Assembly: GCF_014698335.1 (NCBI RefSeq)
Contig: NZ_JACJSV010000007.1
Span: forward strand, 1 to 64,000
DNA length: 64,000 nucleotides
DNA from: Microcystis viridis FACHB-1342
Lineage (GTDB): Bacteria; Cyanobacteriota; Cyanobacteriia; Cyanobacteriales; Microcystaceae
Direction of reading: 5' to 3'
Shown piece by piece: positions 54,448 to 64,000 of the stretch. A model generated the notes under the pieces. It ran no database searches and was not told the origin of the DNA. It saw only the letters and a list, made by a program, of their open reading frames with translations. The stretch's first letter is position 1; each line of letters begins with the position of its first letter. The position numbers and the translations under genes are program-made.

Positions 54448-54559
54448 AGTGATATTCCTGTAGATTAATTTTTAAGAAATATACTAGAGACATCCTAACA
54501 TAGGTTACACTCCACAAGTCTTGATGCGAAAGAGCGGAAAAATCACCATTTTATATTTA

Positions 54560-54649
54560 GGACTTACGCAAGATGTGACTGAAAACCTTATTCTTGCGTA
54601 GGGGTAATTCATGAATTACCCCTACTTTCGTTCCCTTTTGCGTAAGTCC
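54560..54649. mobile_element. IS630/Tc1-type MITE (90 bp) with TA duplication
   Basis: Ends GGACTTACGCA and TGCGTAAGTCC are exact inverted repeats, each flanked by TA (54558-54559 and 54650-54651), the target duplication of IS630/Tc1 elements. The centre is a second palindrome, AGGGGTAATTCATG/AATTACCCCT. It lies just upstream of a duplicated antitoxin fragment. Confidence 0.8.
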
Positions 54650-54661
54650 TAAAAAAATATC

Positions 54662-54784
54662 ATGCAAGCATACAAACTCAAAGGAAAAATTGGTCAATCT
54701 GGTAACTTAGTGATTACCAAACCCCTGAATTTACCCCCCAGAAACGTGAAAATTGTAGTTTGGGCAGCCACAGATAACCTTTAA
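54662..54784 (+). pseudogene. Partial duplicate of the antitoxin at 55452
   Basis: Forty residues (MQAYKLKGKIGQSGNLVITK through VVWAATDNL) match the N-terminal 42 residues of the antitoxin at 55461 with few changes, then stop. The DNA match covers ~54655-54780 versus ~55455-55582, over 90% by eye. The two copies form direct repeats around the doc/abrB module. Confidence 0.75.
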
Positions 54785-55173
54785 TATTTAATAGAATTTT
54801 CTCGCAGCCATTCTGATATAGTTTCTTGACTTTCTTGACCGTTTGCTAGTCGTTCCATTATTAAAACAACTTCGGGTTCTGGAACATCTAACGAATATCC
54901 ATTTAATTCCAGAAAGATAGCCATTACTACGAAAGCTACCCGTTTATTACCATCTATAAAAGCATGATTTTTAGCAAATCCATAACCATAAGCCGCAGCT
55001 AAATCAAATATACTGGGTGTAGGTTCACCATAAGCAAGTAAATTTTTCGGTCTATCTAAACTAGCTAAAAACAAATTGTTATCTCGCACACCTGCAAGAC
55101 CACCATGCTGTATTAATTGGTCTTCATGTATAGCTTTAACAATTATTTCATTTAACCAGAAAATTCCATTCAT
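54781..55173 (-). CDS. doc: Doc-family toxin (death on curing, Fic fold)
   Basis: A 130-residue Fic-fold kinase-type toxin. The signature HAFIDGNKRVAF (about residue 70) is the Doc form HxFx(D/N)xNKR. Doc toxins phosphorylate EF-Tu and halt translation. The N-terminus (FWLNEIIVKAIHEDQLIQHG) and C-terminus match the family and the length is normal. Its gene overlaps the AbrB-type antitoxin gene upstream by 4 bases. Confidence 0.92.
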   Translation of the reverse strand: MNGIFWLNEIIVKAIHEDQLIQHGGLAGVRDNNLFLASLDRPKNLLAYGEPTPSIFDLAAAYGYGFAKNHAFIDGNKRVAFVVMAIFLELNGYSLDVPEPEVVLIMERLANGQESQETISEWLRENSIKY

Positions 55174-55394
55174 TTCCCTAACTCATGAAGTGCATTTCTG
55201 TATTTTGTGCTGACTTTTCTGTAAGCCTCCATTGCTTTTTCAAAATCAGGATTACCAGCAGTTATAATAATACCTGTTGGTGTTTCAGTGACAAATACAC
55301 TGTCTCCTTCTTGAACTTTAAGTTTTTCCAGAGCTTCTTGAGGTAATGTTATAGCCAAGGAATTTCCAACTCTACTAATTTTTAAGGTGTACAT
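55170..55394 (-). CDS. AbrB/MazE-type antitoxin
   Basis: A 74-residue protein with an N-terminal swapped-hairpin SpoVT/AbrB DNA-binding domain (TLKISRVGNSLAITLPQEAL, LKVQEGDSVFVTETPTGIII) and a C-terminal helix (DFEKAMEAYRKVSTKYRNAL) that should bind Doc. The overlapping order with doc is the usual operon layout. Confidence 0.92.
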   Translation of the reverse strand: MYTLKISRVGNSLAITLPQEALEKLKVQEGDSVFVTETPTGIIITAGNPDFEKAMEAYRKVSTKYRNALHELGK

Positions 55395-55460
55395 TCAGTT
55401 AATAACCTCCAATTCAGTCAATTTGAGATAATAATATAAAAACAGAGTCTCATGAAAAAT

Positions 55461-55748
55461 ATCATGCAAGCATACAAACTCAAAGGAAAAATTGATCAAT
55501 CTGGTAACTTAGTAATTACCGAACCCCTGAATTTACCCCCCAGAAAAGGGGAAATTGTAGTTTGGGCAGCTACAGATACCCTTGATCATACCACAACCCT
55601 AACCACTGAATCAGCACCAGAAACACCAAAAAGACCAACTAAAATCAAGGTTTTGCAAAACTGGTTTGAGAAAACCCAACCTGCACCTCCTGATTTTGAT
55701 CCAGATCAAGCTAAATGGGAATATTTAAAGGAGAAACATAACCTGTGA
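55461..55748 (+). CDS. Antitoxin of a truncated VapBC-like module
   Basis: About 95 residues from ATG 55461 (MQAYKLKGKIDQSGNLVITE; an ATG at 55452 adds three codons). The short beta-rich start resembles the antitoxin class upstream of cyanobacterial PIN toxins; the tail (WFEKTQPAPPDFDPDQAKWE) is acidic. Its stop overlaps the GTG start of a PIN fragment. A 40-residue duplicate lies at 54662. Probably an orphan antitoxin now. Confidence 0.7.
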   Translation: MMQAYKLKGKIDQSGNLVITEPLNLPPRKGEIVVWAATDTLDHTTTLTTESAPETPKRPTKIKVLQNWFEKTQPAPPDFDPDQAKWEYLKEKHNL

Positions 55749-55822
55749 AAATCTTGCTTGATACCAACATAATTATAGATAGTGTAAACTTAAAGAGTTC
55801 ACCCACTGCCAAAATACCATGA
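55745..55822 (+). pseudogene. PIN toxin N-terminal stub (25 codons)
   Basis: The GTG at 55745 overlaps the antitoxin stop and starts KILLDTNIIIDSVN, the standard PIN start with the first catalytic Asp. After ~15 residues similarity ends and a TGA at 55820 overlaps the ATG of the ATPase-nuclease gene. The toxin was cut off where that gene now begins. Confidence 0.7.
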
Positions 55823-57375
55823 CTCGCTGGTTTAATATTGCCGGTCCCTGTAAAGACGATATCCACTATATGTTATCTCCCACAGTACGATTACCAGATT
55901 TAGAGGAGCTAATTGAACAAGAAAGTTATTTTGTCCTTCATGCACCACGACAAACAGGGAAAACCACCGCTATGTTATCCCTAGCAAAACAACTTACCGA
56001 CACCGGAAATTATGCCGCAGTCATGGTATCAGTGGAAGTAGGAAGTGCATTTAATCATGATCCTACTGCCGCAGAATTGGCAATTTTAGGGGCATGGTAT
56101 AATACAATAAATATCCGTTTACCTAAAGAATTGCAACCAGCTGCTAAACAATGGCAACAGGAACAACCGGGAAGCAGAATTAAGGCTTTTTTATCAGATT
56201 GGGCAACATCCTTAAACCGCCCTTTAGTATTATTTATAGATGAAATTGACTCTTTACAAGACCAAACATTAATATCAGTTTTACGACAGTTAAGAGATGG
56301 TTTTCCTAACCGTCCTGAAAATTTTCCGACCTCAGTAGGATTAATTGGTTTACGAGATGTGAGAGATTATAAAGTAGCATCTGGTGGTAGTGATAGATTA
56401 AATACATCTAGTCCTTTTAATATCAAAGTTGCTTCTCTGACTATGCGAAATTTTAATCTTGCAGAAGTGGGAGAATTATATCAACAACATACAGCAGCAA
56501 CTGGACAACTTTTTACACCAGAAGCAATAGAAACAGCGTTTGATTTAACCCAAGGACAACCTTGGTTAGTCAATGCTTTAGCTAAAGAAATTGTAGAAAA
56601 AATGGTAAAAGATAGAAGTATTGCTATTACCGAAGAAAACATTTTACAAGCTAAGGAAATATTAATTGCTCGTCAGGATACTCATTTAGATAGTTTAGCG
56701 GAAAAACTCAGAGAAAAACGAGTTAAAAACATTATTGAACCAATTTTAGCAGGGCAAACCTTACCCGATACCCTAGCAGATGATAGGCAATATTTAATAG
56801 ATTTAGGATTATTACGACGTGATCCGATGGGGGGATTAGTTATTTCTAACCCCATTTATCGTGAAGTAATTCCCCGCGTTTTAGTACAAGGAACTCAGGA
56901 CAGTTTACCTTTAATTAGTCCTAGTTGGTTGACAGCAAAAGGTGAATTAAATATAGATGCTTTATTAACAGCATTTCTCAAGTTTTGGCGACAGCATGGA
57001 GAACCATTATTAAGTAGTGCTGCTTACCATGAAATTGCTCCGCATATAGTATTAATGGCTTTTTTACATCGTGTGGTTAATGGTGGAGGAGTTTTAGAAA
57101 GGGAATATGCAATTGGTAGTGACAGAATGGATTTATGTTTGCAGTATAAAGATGTAACTTTAGGGATTGAATTAAAAGTATGGCGGGATAAAAAACGCAA
57201 TCCGCAAGCTGACGGAATTGAACAATTAGAATCTTATTTAGGGCGTTTGGGTTTAGATTTTGGTTGGTTATTTATCTTTGATAGGAGGAAAAATGCTTTA
57301 CCTATGGAAGAAAGATTATCCACTGAAGTTGTGGTGACAGAAAATCAATATAGAATTACTGTAATTAGGGCTTGA
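55819..57375 (+). CDS. AAA-type ATPase fused to a PD-(D/E)XK nuclease-like domain, copy 2
   Basis: 518 residues, same architecture as the gene at 51503: Walker A HAPRQTGKTTAM, Walker B LVLFIDEIDSL, winged-helix region, and nuclease-like RMDLCLQY with GIELKVW. Most of the protein is nearly identical to copy 1 at both DNA and protein level, but residues ~305-375 differ strongly (IEPILAGQTLPDTLADDRQY versus IEPMLAGLELGNIPNDDIQF). Its start codon overlaps the stop of the PIN stub. Confidence 0.8.
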   Translation: MTRWFNIAGPCKDDIHYMLSPTVRLPDLEELIEQESYFVLHAPRQTGKTTAMLSLAKQLTDTGNYAAVMVSVEVGSAFNHDPTAAELAILGAWYNTINIRLPKELQPAAKQWQQEQPGSRIKAFLSDWATSLNRPLVLFIDEIDSLQDQTLISVLRQLRDGFPNRPENFPTSVGLIGLRDVRDYKVASGGSDRLNTSSPFNIKVASLTMRNFNLAEVGELYQQHTAATGQLFTPEAIETAFDLTQGQPWLVNALAKEIVEKMVKDRSIAITEENILQAKEILIARQDTHLDSLAEKLREKRVKNIIEPILAGQTLPDTLADDRQYLIDLGLLRRDPMGGLVISNPIYREVIPRVLVQGTQDSLPLISPSWLTAKGELNIDALLTAFLKFWRQHGEPLLSSAAYHEIAPHIVLMAFLHRVVNGGGVLEREYAIGSDRMDLCLQYKDVTLGIELKVWRDKKRNPQADGIEQLESYLGRLGLDFGWLFIFDRRKNALPMEERLSTEVVVTENQYRITVIRA

Positions 57376-57504
57376 GTTTTATATTTTTTGTTTGACGCAG
57401 AGGCGCTACAGTCGCAGAGAGGAGAACGGAAAGAGGGATTTTTGCAGATCATTTTTCTCTGTATCCTTGAAAATTGTAGAGTAAACAAAGACTAAAGACA
57501 ACTT

Positions 57505-57801
57505 TTAGGGATTAGGGAAAAAGACGATTTTTCCCAGAATGCCTAGTATTCCTGTCACCAAAATTCCGACAATGCCAAGAAACCCATTAGTGGTAATATT
57601 CACCCGTGCATTCAGGTCATCAATAGGCTTTTCTATTTCCATAACTTTAGAATCTAGGGCTTTAATATCCCCTCTTATTTCTGATTGTCCTATCTCTAGC
57701 TTAGTGAGACGCTCATTAACATCTCTTTGTAAAGAGTCGATTTTTCCCTCAATCCTTGTCAGGACAGTTTCAAGGGAATAAGTTACGGTTTCGTTAGACA
57801 T
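57505..57801 (-). CDS. Small coiled-coil protein with C-terminal membrane helix (98 aa)
   Basis: Begins MSNETVTYSLETVLTRIEGK, followed by heptad-like coiled coil (RLTKLEIGQSEIRGDIKALD) and a C-terminal hydrophobic helix (GFLGIVGILVTGILGILGKI). Same plan as the next gene and as the 198-residue protein at 10262. No known activity; likely an oligomeric, tail-anchored membrane protein. Confidence 0.75.
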   Translation of the reverse strand: MSNETVTYSLETVLTRIEGKIDSLQRDVNERLTKLEIGQSEIRGDIKALDSKVMEIEKPIDDLNARVNITTNGFLGIVGILVTGILGILGKIVFFPNP

Positions 57802-57887
57802 TGTGCTAAACTCCTACTTTTGATAACTTTAATTAGGGCTTGCTGAAAAAATAAGATAGGAAAAATTTATGATGCTAAGGGCAACTT

Positions 57888-58187
57888 CTAGGGGTTGCCA
57901 ATAAACCCAAAAAGTTTAGCTGCTCCTCCTAAAATAGCAACAACAAGGGCGATCAAAATGCCTCGATTAGTAAACTCTTGATAGGCAACTCTAGCGGTCA
58001 ATCCGTCAATTTTTGTGCTTAGTCGCTCATCTAAAGCTTTAATTTCTCCTTTAAGTTCTGCCTGTCCGATTTCTAATTTTGTCAGACGTTGCTCGATTCT
58101 ATCAGCTTTGTGGTTGACTTCCTTGATGCTGTCTTTGATTTCCTTGAGGACCGTTTCAAGGGAATAAGTTACGGTTTCGTTAGACAT
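57888..58187 (-). CDS. Small coiled-coil protein with C-terminal membrane helix (99 aa)
   Basis: A paralog of the 57505 gene, sharing MSNETVTYSLETVL at the start, RLTKLEIGQAELKGEIKALD in the middle and a C-terminal helix (GILIALVVAILGGAAKLFGF). About 85 bases separate the two, so they are tandem duplicates. Unknown function. Confidence 0.75.
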   Translation of the reverse strand: MSNETVTYSLETVLKEIKDSIKEVNHKADRIEQRLTKLEIGQAELKGEIKALDERLSTKIDGLTARVAYQEFTNRGILIALVVAILGGAAKLFGFIGNP

Positions 58188-58254
58188 TTGCTAAACTCCC
58201 AGAGTCATCCTGCCGCTATCTTAATTATTAATCCTTTTTCTAGTTTAAGACGGC

Positions 58255-59319
58255 TTACGGTTCACTGCCACGATTGCGCCAGACTTGCCAACCGACGTAA
58301 CCGAGGAGGAGAGTCGCACCAAAGGCAAAACCCCAACCACTGGGAACATTGGAAAAACCGAGGGCTAAACTGCCCACCCAGAGAGTTAGAGCGTAGATAA
58401 ATAATACTGTCAGACGGTGAGAGATACCCGCTTTCAGTAAACGATGGTGTAAATGACGTTTATCAGCCACAAAAGGAGATTTTCCGCGTTTGAGACGGGA
58501 AATAATCACCGTGGACATATCGAGGAGAGGAACCGCGAGGATGAGATAGGGCAATAGGACGGCGGTAACGGCAACAGTAGTCACAGCAGTGGTTTTAGCC
58601 AATCCAATCACCGCCACACCCGCCAGGGTAAAACCCATAAAATAGGCCCCACCATCCCCCATAAAAATTTGGGCGGGGTTAAAATTGTAACGCAGAAAAC
58701 CCAAGGCCCCACCCGCTAAAGCGGCGGCGATAATAGCGGCGGCCGGTTGTCCCATCACCAAAGTTACAATCAAAATCACCACGGCAGATATACCCGAAAC
58801 TCCCGCCGCTAATCCATCTAAACCGTCAATCCAATTAATCGCGTTAGCCATCCCCACTAACCAGAGGAGAGTAATCGGTAAACTTAGCCAATGAATTTGT
58901 AATAAATCGCCGAAGGGAATAGAGAGGAAATCGATCCTCACCCCAGCTTGCCAAGCTAGAAAAGCGACGCTAAACTGCATTACCAGACGATTGAGGGGCG
59001 AAAGATTAAAAAGATCATCCGCTAGACCGATGAGAAAAAAGCCCAAACCGCCTAGGGTTACGCCCCACACTTCCCATTCTCGATCGCTGTTTAAACCGGC
59101 AAACCCTCCCAACCACCAAACGATCAGGAGGGCAGTTAAAGCGCCGACAAAAATCGAAACTCCCCCCAGTCGAACCATAGGCTTTTCATGGACCTTCCTT
59201 TCGTTGGGTTTATCGACGTAACCGCTTTTCAGTCCGACGGTTCTGACGAGGGGGGTACTCCAAAGTACCACGGTATGGGCGATCAGAAAAGCAATTAGAT
59301 AGTATAAATCTCCGGACAT
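58255..59319 (-). CDS. UDP-GlcNAc:undecaprenyl-phosphate GlcNAc-1-phosphate transferase (WecA/TagO-like)
   Basis: A multispanning enzyme of the MraY/WecA family that starts polysaccharide or O-antigen synthesis on undecaprenyl phosphate. Family motifs: PNERKVHEKPMVRLGGVSIF, GLADDLFNLSPLNRL, NAINWIDGLDGLAAGVSGIS, NFNPAQIFMGDGGAYFMGF and the C-terminal loop KRGKSPFVADKRHLHHRLL. About eleven hydrophobic helices. ATG 59319 gives 354 residues; a GTG at 59355 would add 12. Upstream in the same direction lies glyA, 42 bases before the GTG. Confidence 0.92.
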   Translation of the reverse strand: MSGDLYYLIAFLIAHTVVLWSTPLVRTVGLKSGYVDKPNERKVHEKPMVRLGGVSIFVGALTALLIVWWLGGFAGLNSDREWEVWGVTLGGLGFFLIGLADDLFNLSPLNRLVMQFSVAFLAWQAGVRIDFLSIPFGDLLQIHWLSLPITLLWLVGMANAINWIDGLDGLAAGVSGISAVVILIVTLVMGQPAAAIIAAALAGGALGFLRYNFNPAQIFMGDGGAYFMGFTLAGVAVIGLAKTTAVTTVAVTAVLLPYLILAVPLLDMSTVIISRLKRGKSPFVADKRHLHHRLLKAGISHRLTVLFIYALTLWVGSLALGFSNVPSGWGFAFGATLLLGYVGWQVWRNRGSEP

Positions 59320-59397
59320 GGGAATTGGGGGGCGATTTAATTCACAATTGGCCACTGACAGGCAATCGCCAATTATGAACTTTTATTATCTCTCTTT

Positions 59398-60681
59398 TTA
59401 GGCCAAGGCGGGGACGGAAATATGGAGATGGGGATAGAGGGGGAAGCTTTCACAGAGTTTGGCTACCCGTTGACGGCAAGCAGTTCTCAGGGCTTCATCC
59501 CCTGGATTAAGGAGAATATCGGCGATAATGTTGCCAATCTCGATAAATTCCGTTTCTCCTAGTCCTCTGGTGGTCATAGCCGGGGAACCCAAGCGCAGAC
59601 CACTGGTGACAAAGGGAGACTCGGGATCGAAGGGAACAGTGTTTTTATTAGCGGTAATATTAATGGTACTCACCAGGCGATCGGCTTCTTTCCCGGTCAT
59701 GCCCACGGATCTCAAATCGAGTAACATCAAGTGATTATCCGTACCATCGGTGACAATTTTAATCCCTCTAGCCTTCAACTGACCGGCTAAAGCTTGGGCA
59801 TTAGCGATTACTTGGCCCGAATAGATTTTAAACTCCGGTTTCAATGCTTCCCCAAAAGCCACAGCTTTCGCCGCAATCACGTGTTCTAGGGGTCCGCCTT
59901 GGGTACCGGGGAAGACGGATTTATCGAATTTTTTGCCTAATTCCTCGTCTTTGGTCATAATTAACCCCCCCCTAGGACCGCGCAGGGTTTTGTGAGTGGT
60001 GGTAGTGACCACATCACAGTGGGGTAGGGGGTTAGGATGATGACCAGTGGCCACTAAACCGGCAATATGGGCGATATCTGCCATCAGGTAGGCCCCCACT
60101 TCGTCAGCGATGGCGCGGAATTTCTCGAAATCAATCCGGCGCGAATAGGCAGAATAACCGCAGATAATTAGTTTGGGTTTTTCTTTGCGGGCGATGTCAA
60201 GGATGAGATCGTAGTCGAGGAGTTCGGTTTCGGGACTTACTCCGTACTGTACGACTCGGAACCATTTCCCGGAAACGTTAACGGGGGAACCGTGGGTAAG
60301 ATGACCACCGTGGGAGAGATCCATGCCCATAATCGTATCGCCTGGCTGCAAGAGGGTCAGGAAAACGGCGAAATTAGCTTGGGCGCCAGAGTGGGGTTGT
60401 ACGTTAGCGTGGTTTGCCCCAAATAGTCGTTTAACCCGATTGATCGCTAATTGTTCCGCTTCGTCAACGTATTCGCAACCGCCATAGTAGCGTTTTTTTG
60501 GCAGTCCTTCGGCGTATTTGTTGGTTAAAACCGAACCCTGGGCGGCCATGACGGCAGCCGAGGTAAAGTTTTCACTAGCGATTAATTCTAGGTGATCTCT
60601 TTGACGTTGCAGTTCTTTTTGCAAAATCCCTGCGATCGCTGGATCCGTCAGGGATAGTATATCTAAGTTCGTATCAGTCAC
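59398..60681 (-). CDS. glyA: Serine hydroxymethyltransferase
   Basis: A 427-residue PLP enzyme interconverting serine and glycine with tetrahydrofolate, important in photorespiration and one-carbon supply. Seen are [60 protein letters not shown] and the PLP-lysine motif [16 protein letters not shown] near residue 230. The length is standard. It could be co-transcribed with the wecA-like gene. Confidence 0.97.
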   Translation of the reverse strand: MTDTNLDILSLTDPAIAGILQKELQRQRDHLELIASENFTSAAVMAAQGSVLTNKYAEGLPKKRYYGGCEYVDEAEQLAINRVKRLFGANHANVQPHSGAQANFAVFLTLLQPGDTIMGMDLSHGGHLTHGSPVNVSGKWFRVVQYGVSPETELLDYDLILDIARKEKPKLIICGYSAYSRRIDFEKFRAIADEVGAYLMADIAHIAGLVATGHHPNPLPHCDVVTTTTHKTLRGPRGGLIMTKDEELGKKFDKSVFPGTQGGPLEHVIAAKAVAFGEALKPEFKIYSGQVIANAQALAGQLKARGIKIVTDGTDNHLMLLDLRSVGMTGKEADRLVSTINITANKNTVPFDPESPFVTSGLRLGSPAMTTRGLGETEFIEIGNIIADILLNPGDEALRTACRQRVAKLCESFPLYPHLHISVPALA

Positions 60682-60932
60682 GGTTACTCGATCCTTTTTT
60701 TAACAATTTACCTGTAATCCTTGGGTCACTTTCTCCATTTTGGCACAATCTCTAATCTTCCGACACACCAGTGAGCTTAATTGCCTCTCTTCGGGGTCGC
60801 TCATCAATTGTCAACTGTTAGCAGTAAAATCTTCATTTTTAGTCAATAAGTGATAGTAAGTAGGTAGGCGTTAAAAATTATCAGATGCCCCCCTTATTAA
60901 GGGGGGATTAAAGGGGGGACTAAGGGGGGATC
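60682..60932. repeat. Intergenic region with CCCCCCTT palindromes
   Basis: The glyA upstream region; from 60887 it holds CCCCCCTTATTAAGGGGGG, ATTAAAGGGGGG and CTAAGGGGGG, a degenerate unit leading straight into the full repeat at 60933. No gene seen. Confidence 0.5.
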
Positions 60933-61003
60933 GGCACCCCCCTTATCAAGGGGGGCAGGGGGGATCGAACCTAAAATCCATTTTTAATTTAATTATAACC
61001 AGC
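60933..61003. repeat. Dispersed palindromic repeat, copy 2
   Basis: Nearly identical over 71 bases to 305-375 (CCCCCCTTATCAAGGGGGG palindrome, AATTATAACCAGC end). A partial unit precedes it. The DNA between 61004 and the ppc stop at 61201 has no recognised gene. Confidence 0.75.
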
Positions 61004-61200
61004 TACTTAATATTAGCCAATAGAACCCCCCAAAAGCTGGGATTGAGTGATAAAATCAGAAGTAATGCCCAATTTTAACGGTGATTTTCCCTTTAAAAAT
61101 AACAACTTAGTAGAAGTTCTACAAAAAGTTGACAAATTTTAAAAATAGGGTAGATTACCTTCAAGATAACCACCCGAAAACTACCATTAATTATCTGTAA

Positions 61201-64000
61201 TCAACCGGTATTTCTCATCCCTGCGGCAATACCATTAATCGTCATTAAAGCGCCCCTTAATAACTCCTCTTTAGAATAGCGGAAATGAATCACACCGGAT
61301 TGAGCTTGACTATTGTATTGACGTAAACGCTTGAGGAGAGACACCTGTAGGAAACCGAGGGGAACGATCGAACCGTTGCGTAACTGCACCGAGCGCTGTA
61401 AGCTCGGATCATTATCTAATAAATGTTTCTCGCCGGTGATCTGGAGAACAATCTCGCTAGTGCGATTATATTCCTCTTTAATCCTTTCAAACAGACGTTG
61501 AAAACGTTCTCGATCTTCCTGTTTAGAAAGTTCACTGACGTAGTGATAGGCCATCTGTAAATCCACCTTTGATAGAGTCATTTCTGCCTTAGAAATCACC
61601 ATCTGGAAGAAAGGCCACTTGTGATAAAAATGGCGTAACAATTCCAAATTTCTGCTAGGAGAATCATCGAGAAACATCTGTAAAGCTGTCCCTAAACCAT
61701 ACCAAGCCGGTAAAAGAAAACGGGTTTGCGTCCAACTAAACACCCAGGGAATTGCCCGCAGGGTACTTAAATCCTGTTGACCACTTTTCCGGCGCGCCGG
61801 TCGGGAACTAATCTGTAAAAGACTAATTTCAGGAATGGGAGTTACGGACAGAAAGAAGTCTAAAAAGTCCGGTTCTTCATAAATCAAACTGCGATAGGTT
61901 TGCCGTGAACGGGTGGCCAAGTCCTCCATGATGCGATTCCAGGGTTCGAGATCATCAAAACCACTGCCCAGTAAACTTGCCTGTATGACTGCCGTTACGG
62001 CCGTTTCGAGGTTATACAAGGCCAATTCCGGTAAAGAGTATTTCGAGGCTAAAACCTCGCCTTGTTCGGTGATTTTAATGCGACCGTTAATCGTTCCCCG
62101 GGGTTGGGCGAGGATAGCGGCGTAGGCCGGACCCCCACCGCGACCGACGGAACCGCCCCGGCCATGAAAAAGACGTAGATCCACGCCGTATTGTTTAGCA
62201 GTTTTTTGTAAAGCCTTCTGGGCCTTATGAATTTCCCAATTACTGCTCAAAAAGCCGGAATCCTTATTACTATCGGAGTAACCCACCATAATCTCCTGTA
62301 AATTACCCGGTTCGAGGATGGCCGGTTCCGGGGTCACGTCCTCCCCGTTTAAAGCCCCTAAATGGTCGTAACCGCCGGCTAGGGCTGCCCGGTAGAGGGG
62401 CAATTCAAACAAAGTCTGCATGATGCCGGGGGCGTGTTTGAGGTCATCGACGGTTTCAAAGAGGGGAACGATGCGGAGGGAACTGCGGCTAGTGGCGGGG
62501 TCGTATAAACCAGCTTCTTGGGCTAATAACAGCACTTCTAGCACATCGCTGGCCTCGTTGGTCATGCTGATAATGTAGGTTTGGCAGATTTCCAGACCGA
62601 ATTCCCCTTGCAGACTTCTTAAAACTCGCAGGGTTTCAATGGTTTCGCAGGTTCTTTCCGAAAAGGGCATTTCCCGGGGAATTAAGGGCCGACGGGTTTT
62701 TAATTCCGCCACTAACCAGGCGATTTTTTCTGATTCGGTTAATTGGCCGTAGGGTTTGGGTAAAACTCCGAGATAGGCCGCGATTTCTTCGATACATTCG
62801 GCGTGACGGGTGGATTCTTGCCGAAAATCTAACTGAGTCAGGACAAAGCCAAAAATCTCCACTTGGGCAATCAGTTGATCGAGTTCTTGACAGGAAAGAC
62901 CGGTTTGCAAGAGACTGCGCTGTAATAGCTGTAATTCGGCTAAAAACTCGGAACCAGAGCGATAGATGTTGGTTTCGTTGAGTTTAGTTAATAATTGTCG
63001 TTCTTCCGGGTCATTAAGGCGATCATTGCGATCGCGGGTATTTTCCAGACGTTTTTGAATAAAGGCCAATTTGAGGCGATAGGGTTCCTGACGGTAGCGG
63101 ATTGCTAACTGGCTATAGATTTCGGGCATTTGCTGTTTATCTCTGTCCAGGGAGTCCAGCAACTCCGGCAAGACGTGACACCAGTGCAGGGAGGCACTTA
63201 AAATACTGGTCAGGTCGCGAATAGCATCGAGATATTTTTTAACAACGAGATTGCGCTGATAACAGCAGGTTTTCCAGGTGACTTCGGGGGTAACGGAGGG
63301 ATTGCCATCCCGATCGCCCCCCACCCAAGAACCAAAGCGACAGAAGTTATTTTTTGGCGCTCGTAAACGGGGAAAGGAGGATTCTAGACTTTGCTGCAGA
63401 CGCAGGGTTAACTGGGGTAGGGAATCGAAGAGAACTTCATCGAAGTAGTGGAGGGCATAATCCACCTCATCGACGACGGTGGGTTTAAATTGGTGTAGTT
63501 CATCTGTTCGCCACCAAAAACGTATTTCTTCTTTTAACTGTTTGGTGACTGTCTGTGCTTCTCTGGAGTTAGTTAACCCCATACTGCGAAAGATTTCTTC
63601 TGCTTGGTCGAGTTTTTCGAGAATGCCCGAGATGCGGCGCTGTTTAATGCGAATGGTATGACGGACAATTTCCGTGGGGTGGGCCGTAAAAACCAGACGA
63701 ATATCTAATTGATCGAGAAGACGCTGAATTTCCTGGGGGGGGACGTTCACCTGTTTAAGATAGGGAAATAACCAGTGAAATAGCCCCGATTTTGGGCTGG
63801 AGTGATCGGACTCGTTTAGGGTTTTTTCTAGCCAATCGGCCCCGACAATGGTGGCTAAAAGGCTTTTTTGCGTTGGTTCAGCCTTGGGACTTTCGTTTTC
63901 TTCCCCGATCACCGTCCGTCGCAGTAGTTGCTGATCCCTTTGTTCGTAGTGTTGTTCGATTATATTTATTAACTGGAAATAGAGGGCAAAAGCGCGGGTA
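61201..64000 (-). CDS. ppc: Phosphoenolpyruvate carboxylase (5' end outside the window)
   Basis: A large cytosolic enzyme that carboxylates PEP to oxaloacetate, the anaplerotic fixation route. The frame runs past 63912 to the window edge ([20 protein letters not shown]), so the GTG at 63912 is not the start; ~930 residues are visible of an expected ~1000. Catalytic motifs are [62 protein letters not shown] and [19 protein letters not shown]. It ends with [10 protein letters not shown], the conserved terminal region that contacts the active and allosteric sites. Confidence 0.97.
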   Translation of the reverse strand, partial: TRAFALYFQLINIIEQHYEQRDQQLLRRTVIGEENESPKAEPTQKSLLATIVGADWLEKTLNESDHSSPKSGLFHWLFPYLKQVNVPPQEIQRLLDQLDIRLVFTAHPTEIVRHTIRIKQRRISGILEKLDQAEEIFRSMGLTNSREAQTVTKQLKEEIRFWWRTDELHQFKPTVVDEVDYALHYFDEVLFDSLPQLTLRLQQSLESSFPRLRAPKNNFCRFGSWVGGDRDGNPSVTPEVTWKTCCYQRNLVVKKYLDAIRDLTSILSASLHWCHVLPELLDSLDRDKQQMPEIYSQLAIRYRQEPYRLKLAFIQKRLENTRDRNDRLNDPEERQLLTKLNETNIYRSGSEFLAELQLLQRSLLQTGLSCQELDQLIAQVEIFGFVLTQLDFRQESTRHAECIEEIAAYLGVLPKPYGQLTESEKIAWLVAELKTRRPLIPREMPFSERTCETIETLRVLRSLQGEFGLEICQTYIISMTNEASDVLEVLLLAQEAGLYDPATSRSSLRIVPLFETVDDLKHAPGIMQTLFELPLYRAALAGGYDHLGALNGEDVTPEPAILEPGNLQEIMVGYSDSNKDSGFLSSNWEIHKAQKALQKTAKQYGVDLRLFHGRGGSVGRGGGPAYAAILAQPRGTINGRIKITEQGEVLASKYSLPELALYNLETAVTAVIQASLLGSGFDDLEPWNRIMEDLATRSRQTYRSLIYEEPDFLDFFLSVTPIPEISLLQISSRPARRKSGQQDLSTLRAIPWVFSWTQTRFLLPAWYGLGTALQMFLDDSPSRNLELLRHFYHKWPFFQMVISKAEMTLSKVDLQMAYHYVSELSKQEDRERFQRLFERIKEEYNRTSEIVLQITGEKHLLDNDPSLQRSVQLRNGSIVPLGFLQVSLLKRLRQYNSQAQSGVIHFRYSKEELLRGALMTINGIAAGMRNTG

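Noticed and set aside
63912..64000. GTG at 63912 as the ppc start
   Set aside because: The frame continues upstream to the window edge with PEPC-like sequence ([13 protein letters not shown]), so the true start is outside.

Overview
The window reads as chromosomal DNA of a unicellular bloom-forming cyanobacterium, most likely Microcystis. Evidence is the 81-residue photosystem I subunit PsaC, a sodium/bicarbonate transporter with its PII-like partner (sbtA/sbtB), DUF3172 and GUN4 proteins, frequent GCGATCGC-type sites, many Uma2 (DUF820) genes, GGGTGTG heptamer arrays, and numerous short inverted-repeat elements of kinds I associate with Microcystis. The genus call rests on recall, not on a search.

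Layout. 0.5-7 kb: accessory DNA with a STAND NTPase, two tiny unknown genes, a decayed mobile element, and five consecutive toxin-antitoxin modules, three of them preceded by copies of one dispersed repeat. Two toxins look dead: HicA has lost its catalytic His and the last PIN toxin is cut in half. 7.3-20.8 kb: mostly core genes (psaC, acs, DUF1269, CBS protein, GT4 glycosyltransferase, rimI, sbtAB, DUF3172) with a broken GNAT gene and a broken glycosyltransferase. A c-di-AMP (ydaO/yuaA) riboswitch precedes an ArsB/NhaD-type permease at 18.1 kb. 20.8-30.4 kb: an ABC exporter with an unusual C-terminal tail, a C5-cytosine methyltransferase, a type II restriction-modification pair (YhdJ/AvaIII-like methylase plus PD-(D/E)XK-type nuclease), prfC, plsC and a GntR regulator.

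30.6-41.6 kb is the most unusual stretch. A vWA gene is cleanly split by a TnpB-only IS200/IS605-type element. A three-gene minus-strand operon follows, encoding a small one-TM protein resembling the EACC1 class, a 1287-residue protein joining a caspase-like protease, a GHKL-type ATPase and an actin/Hsp70-like ATPase, and a 729-residue lipoprotein with a second membrane segment, a long coiled coil and a beta-rich tail. Divergent from it are a vWA gene truncated at its MIDAS motif and an OmpA-like domain lacking its N-terminus. I read this as a protease-effector biological-conflict (programmed death or defence) locus, partly decayed on the plus strand.

42-51 kb: hisD, accC, Uma2 and DUF29 genes, an Hsp70-like protein, a 43-residue small protein and cinA. 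51.5-58.2 kb: a second accessory patch with two near-identical AAA-ATPase/nuclease fusion genes bracketing RelE, Doc/AbrB and truncated VapC modules, a GUN4 protein and two small coiled-coil membrane proteins. 58.2-64 kb: core genes wecA-like, glyA and ppc, the last running off the right edge.

The broad pattern is core metabolism (carbon uptake and fixation, acetate activation, histidine, serine/glycine, fatty acid and envelope synthesis) interleaved with islands where toxin-antitoxin modules, restriction-modification and conflict genes are repeatedly duplicated, truncated and invaded by short palindromic elements. No rRNA, tRNA or CRISPR array was recognised.
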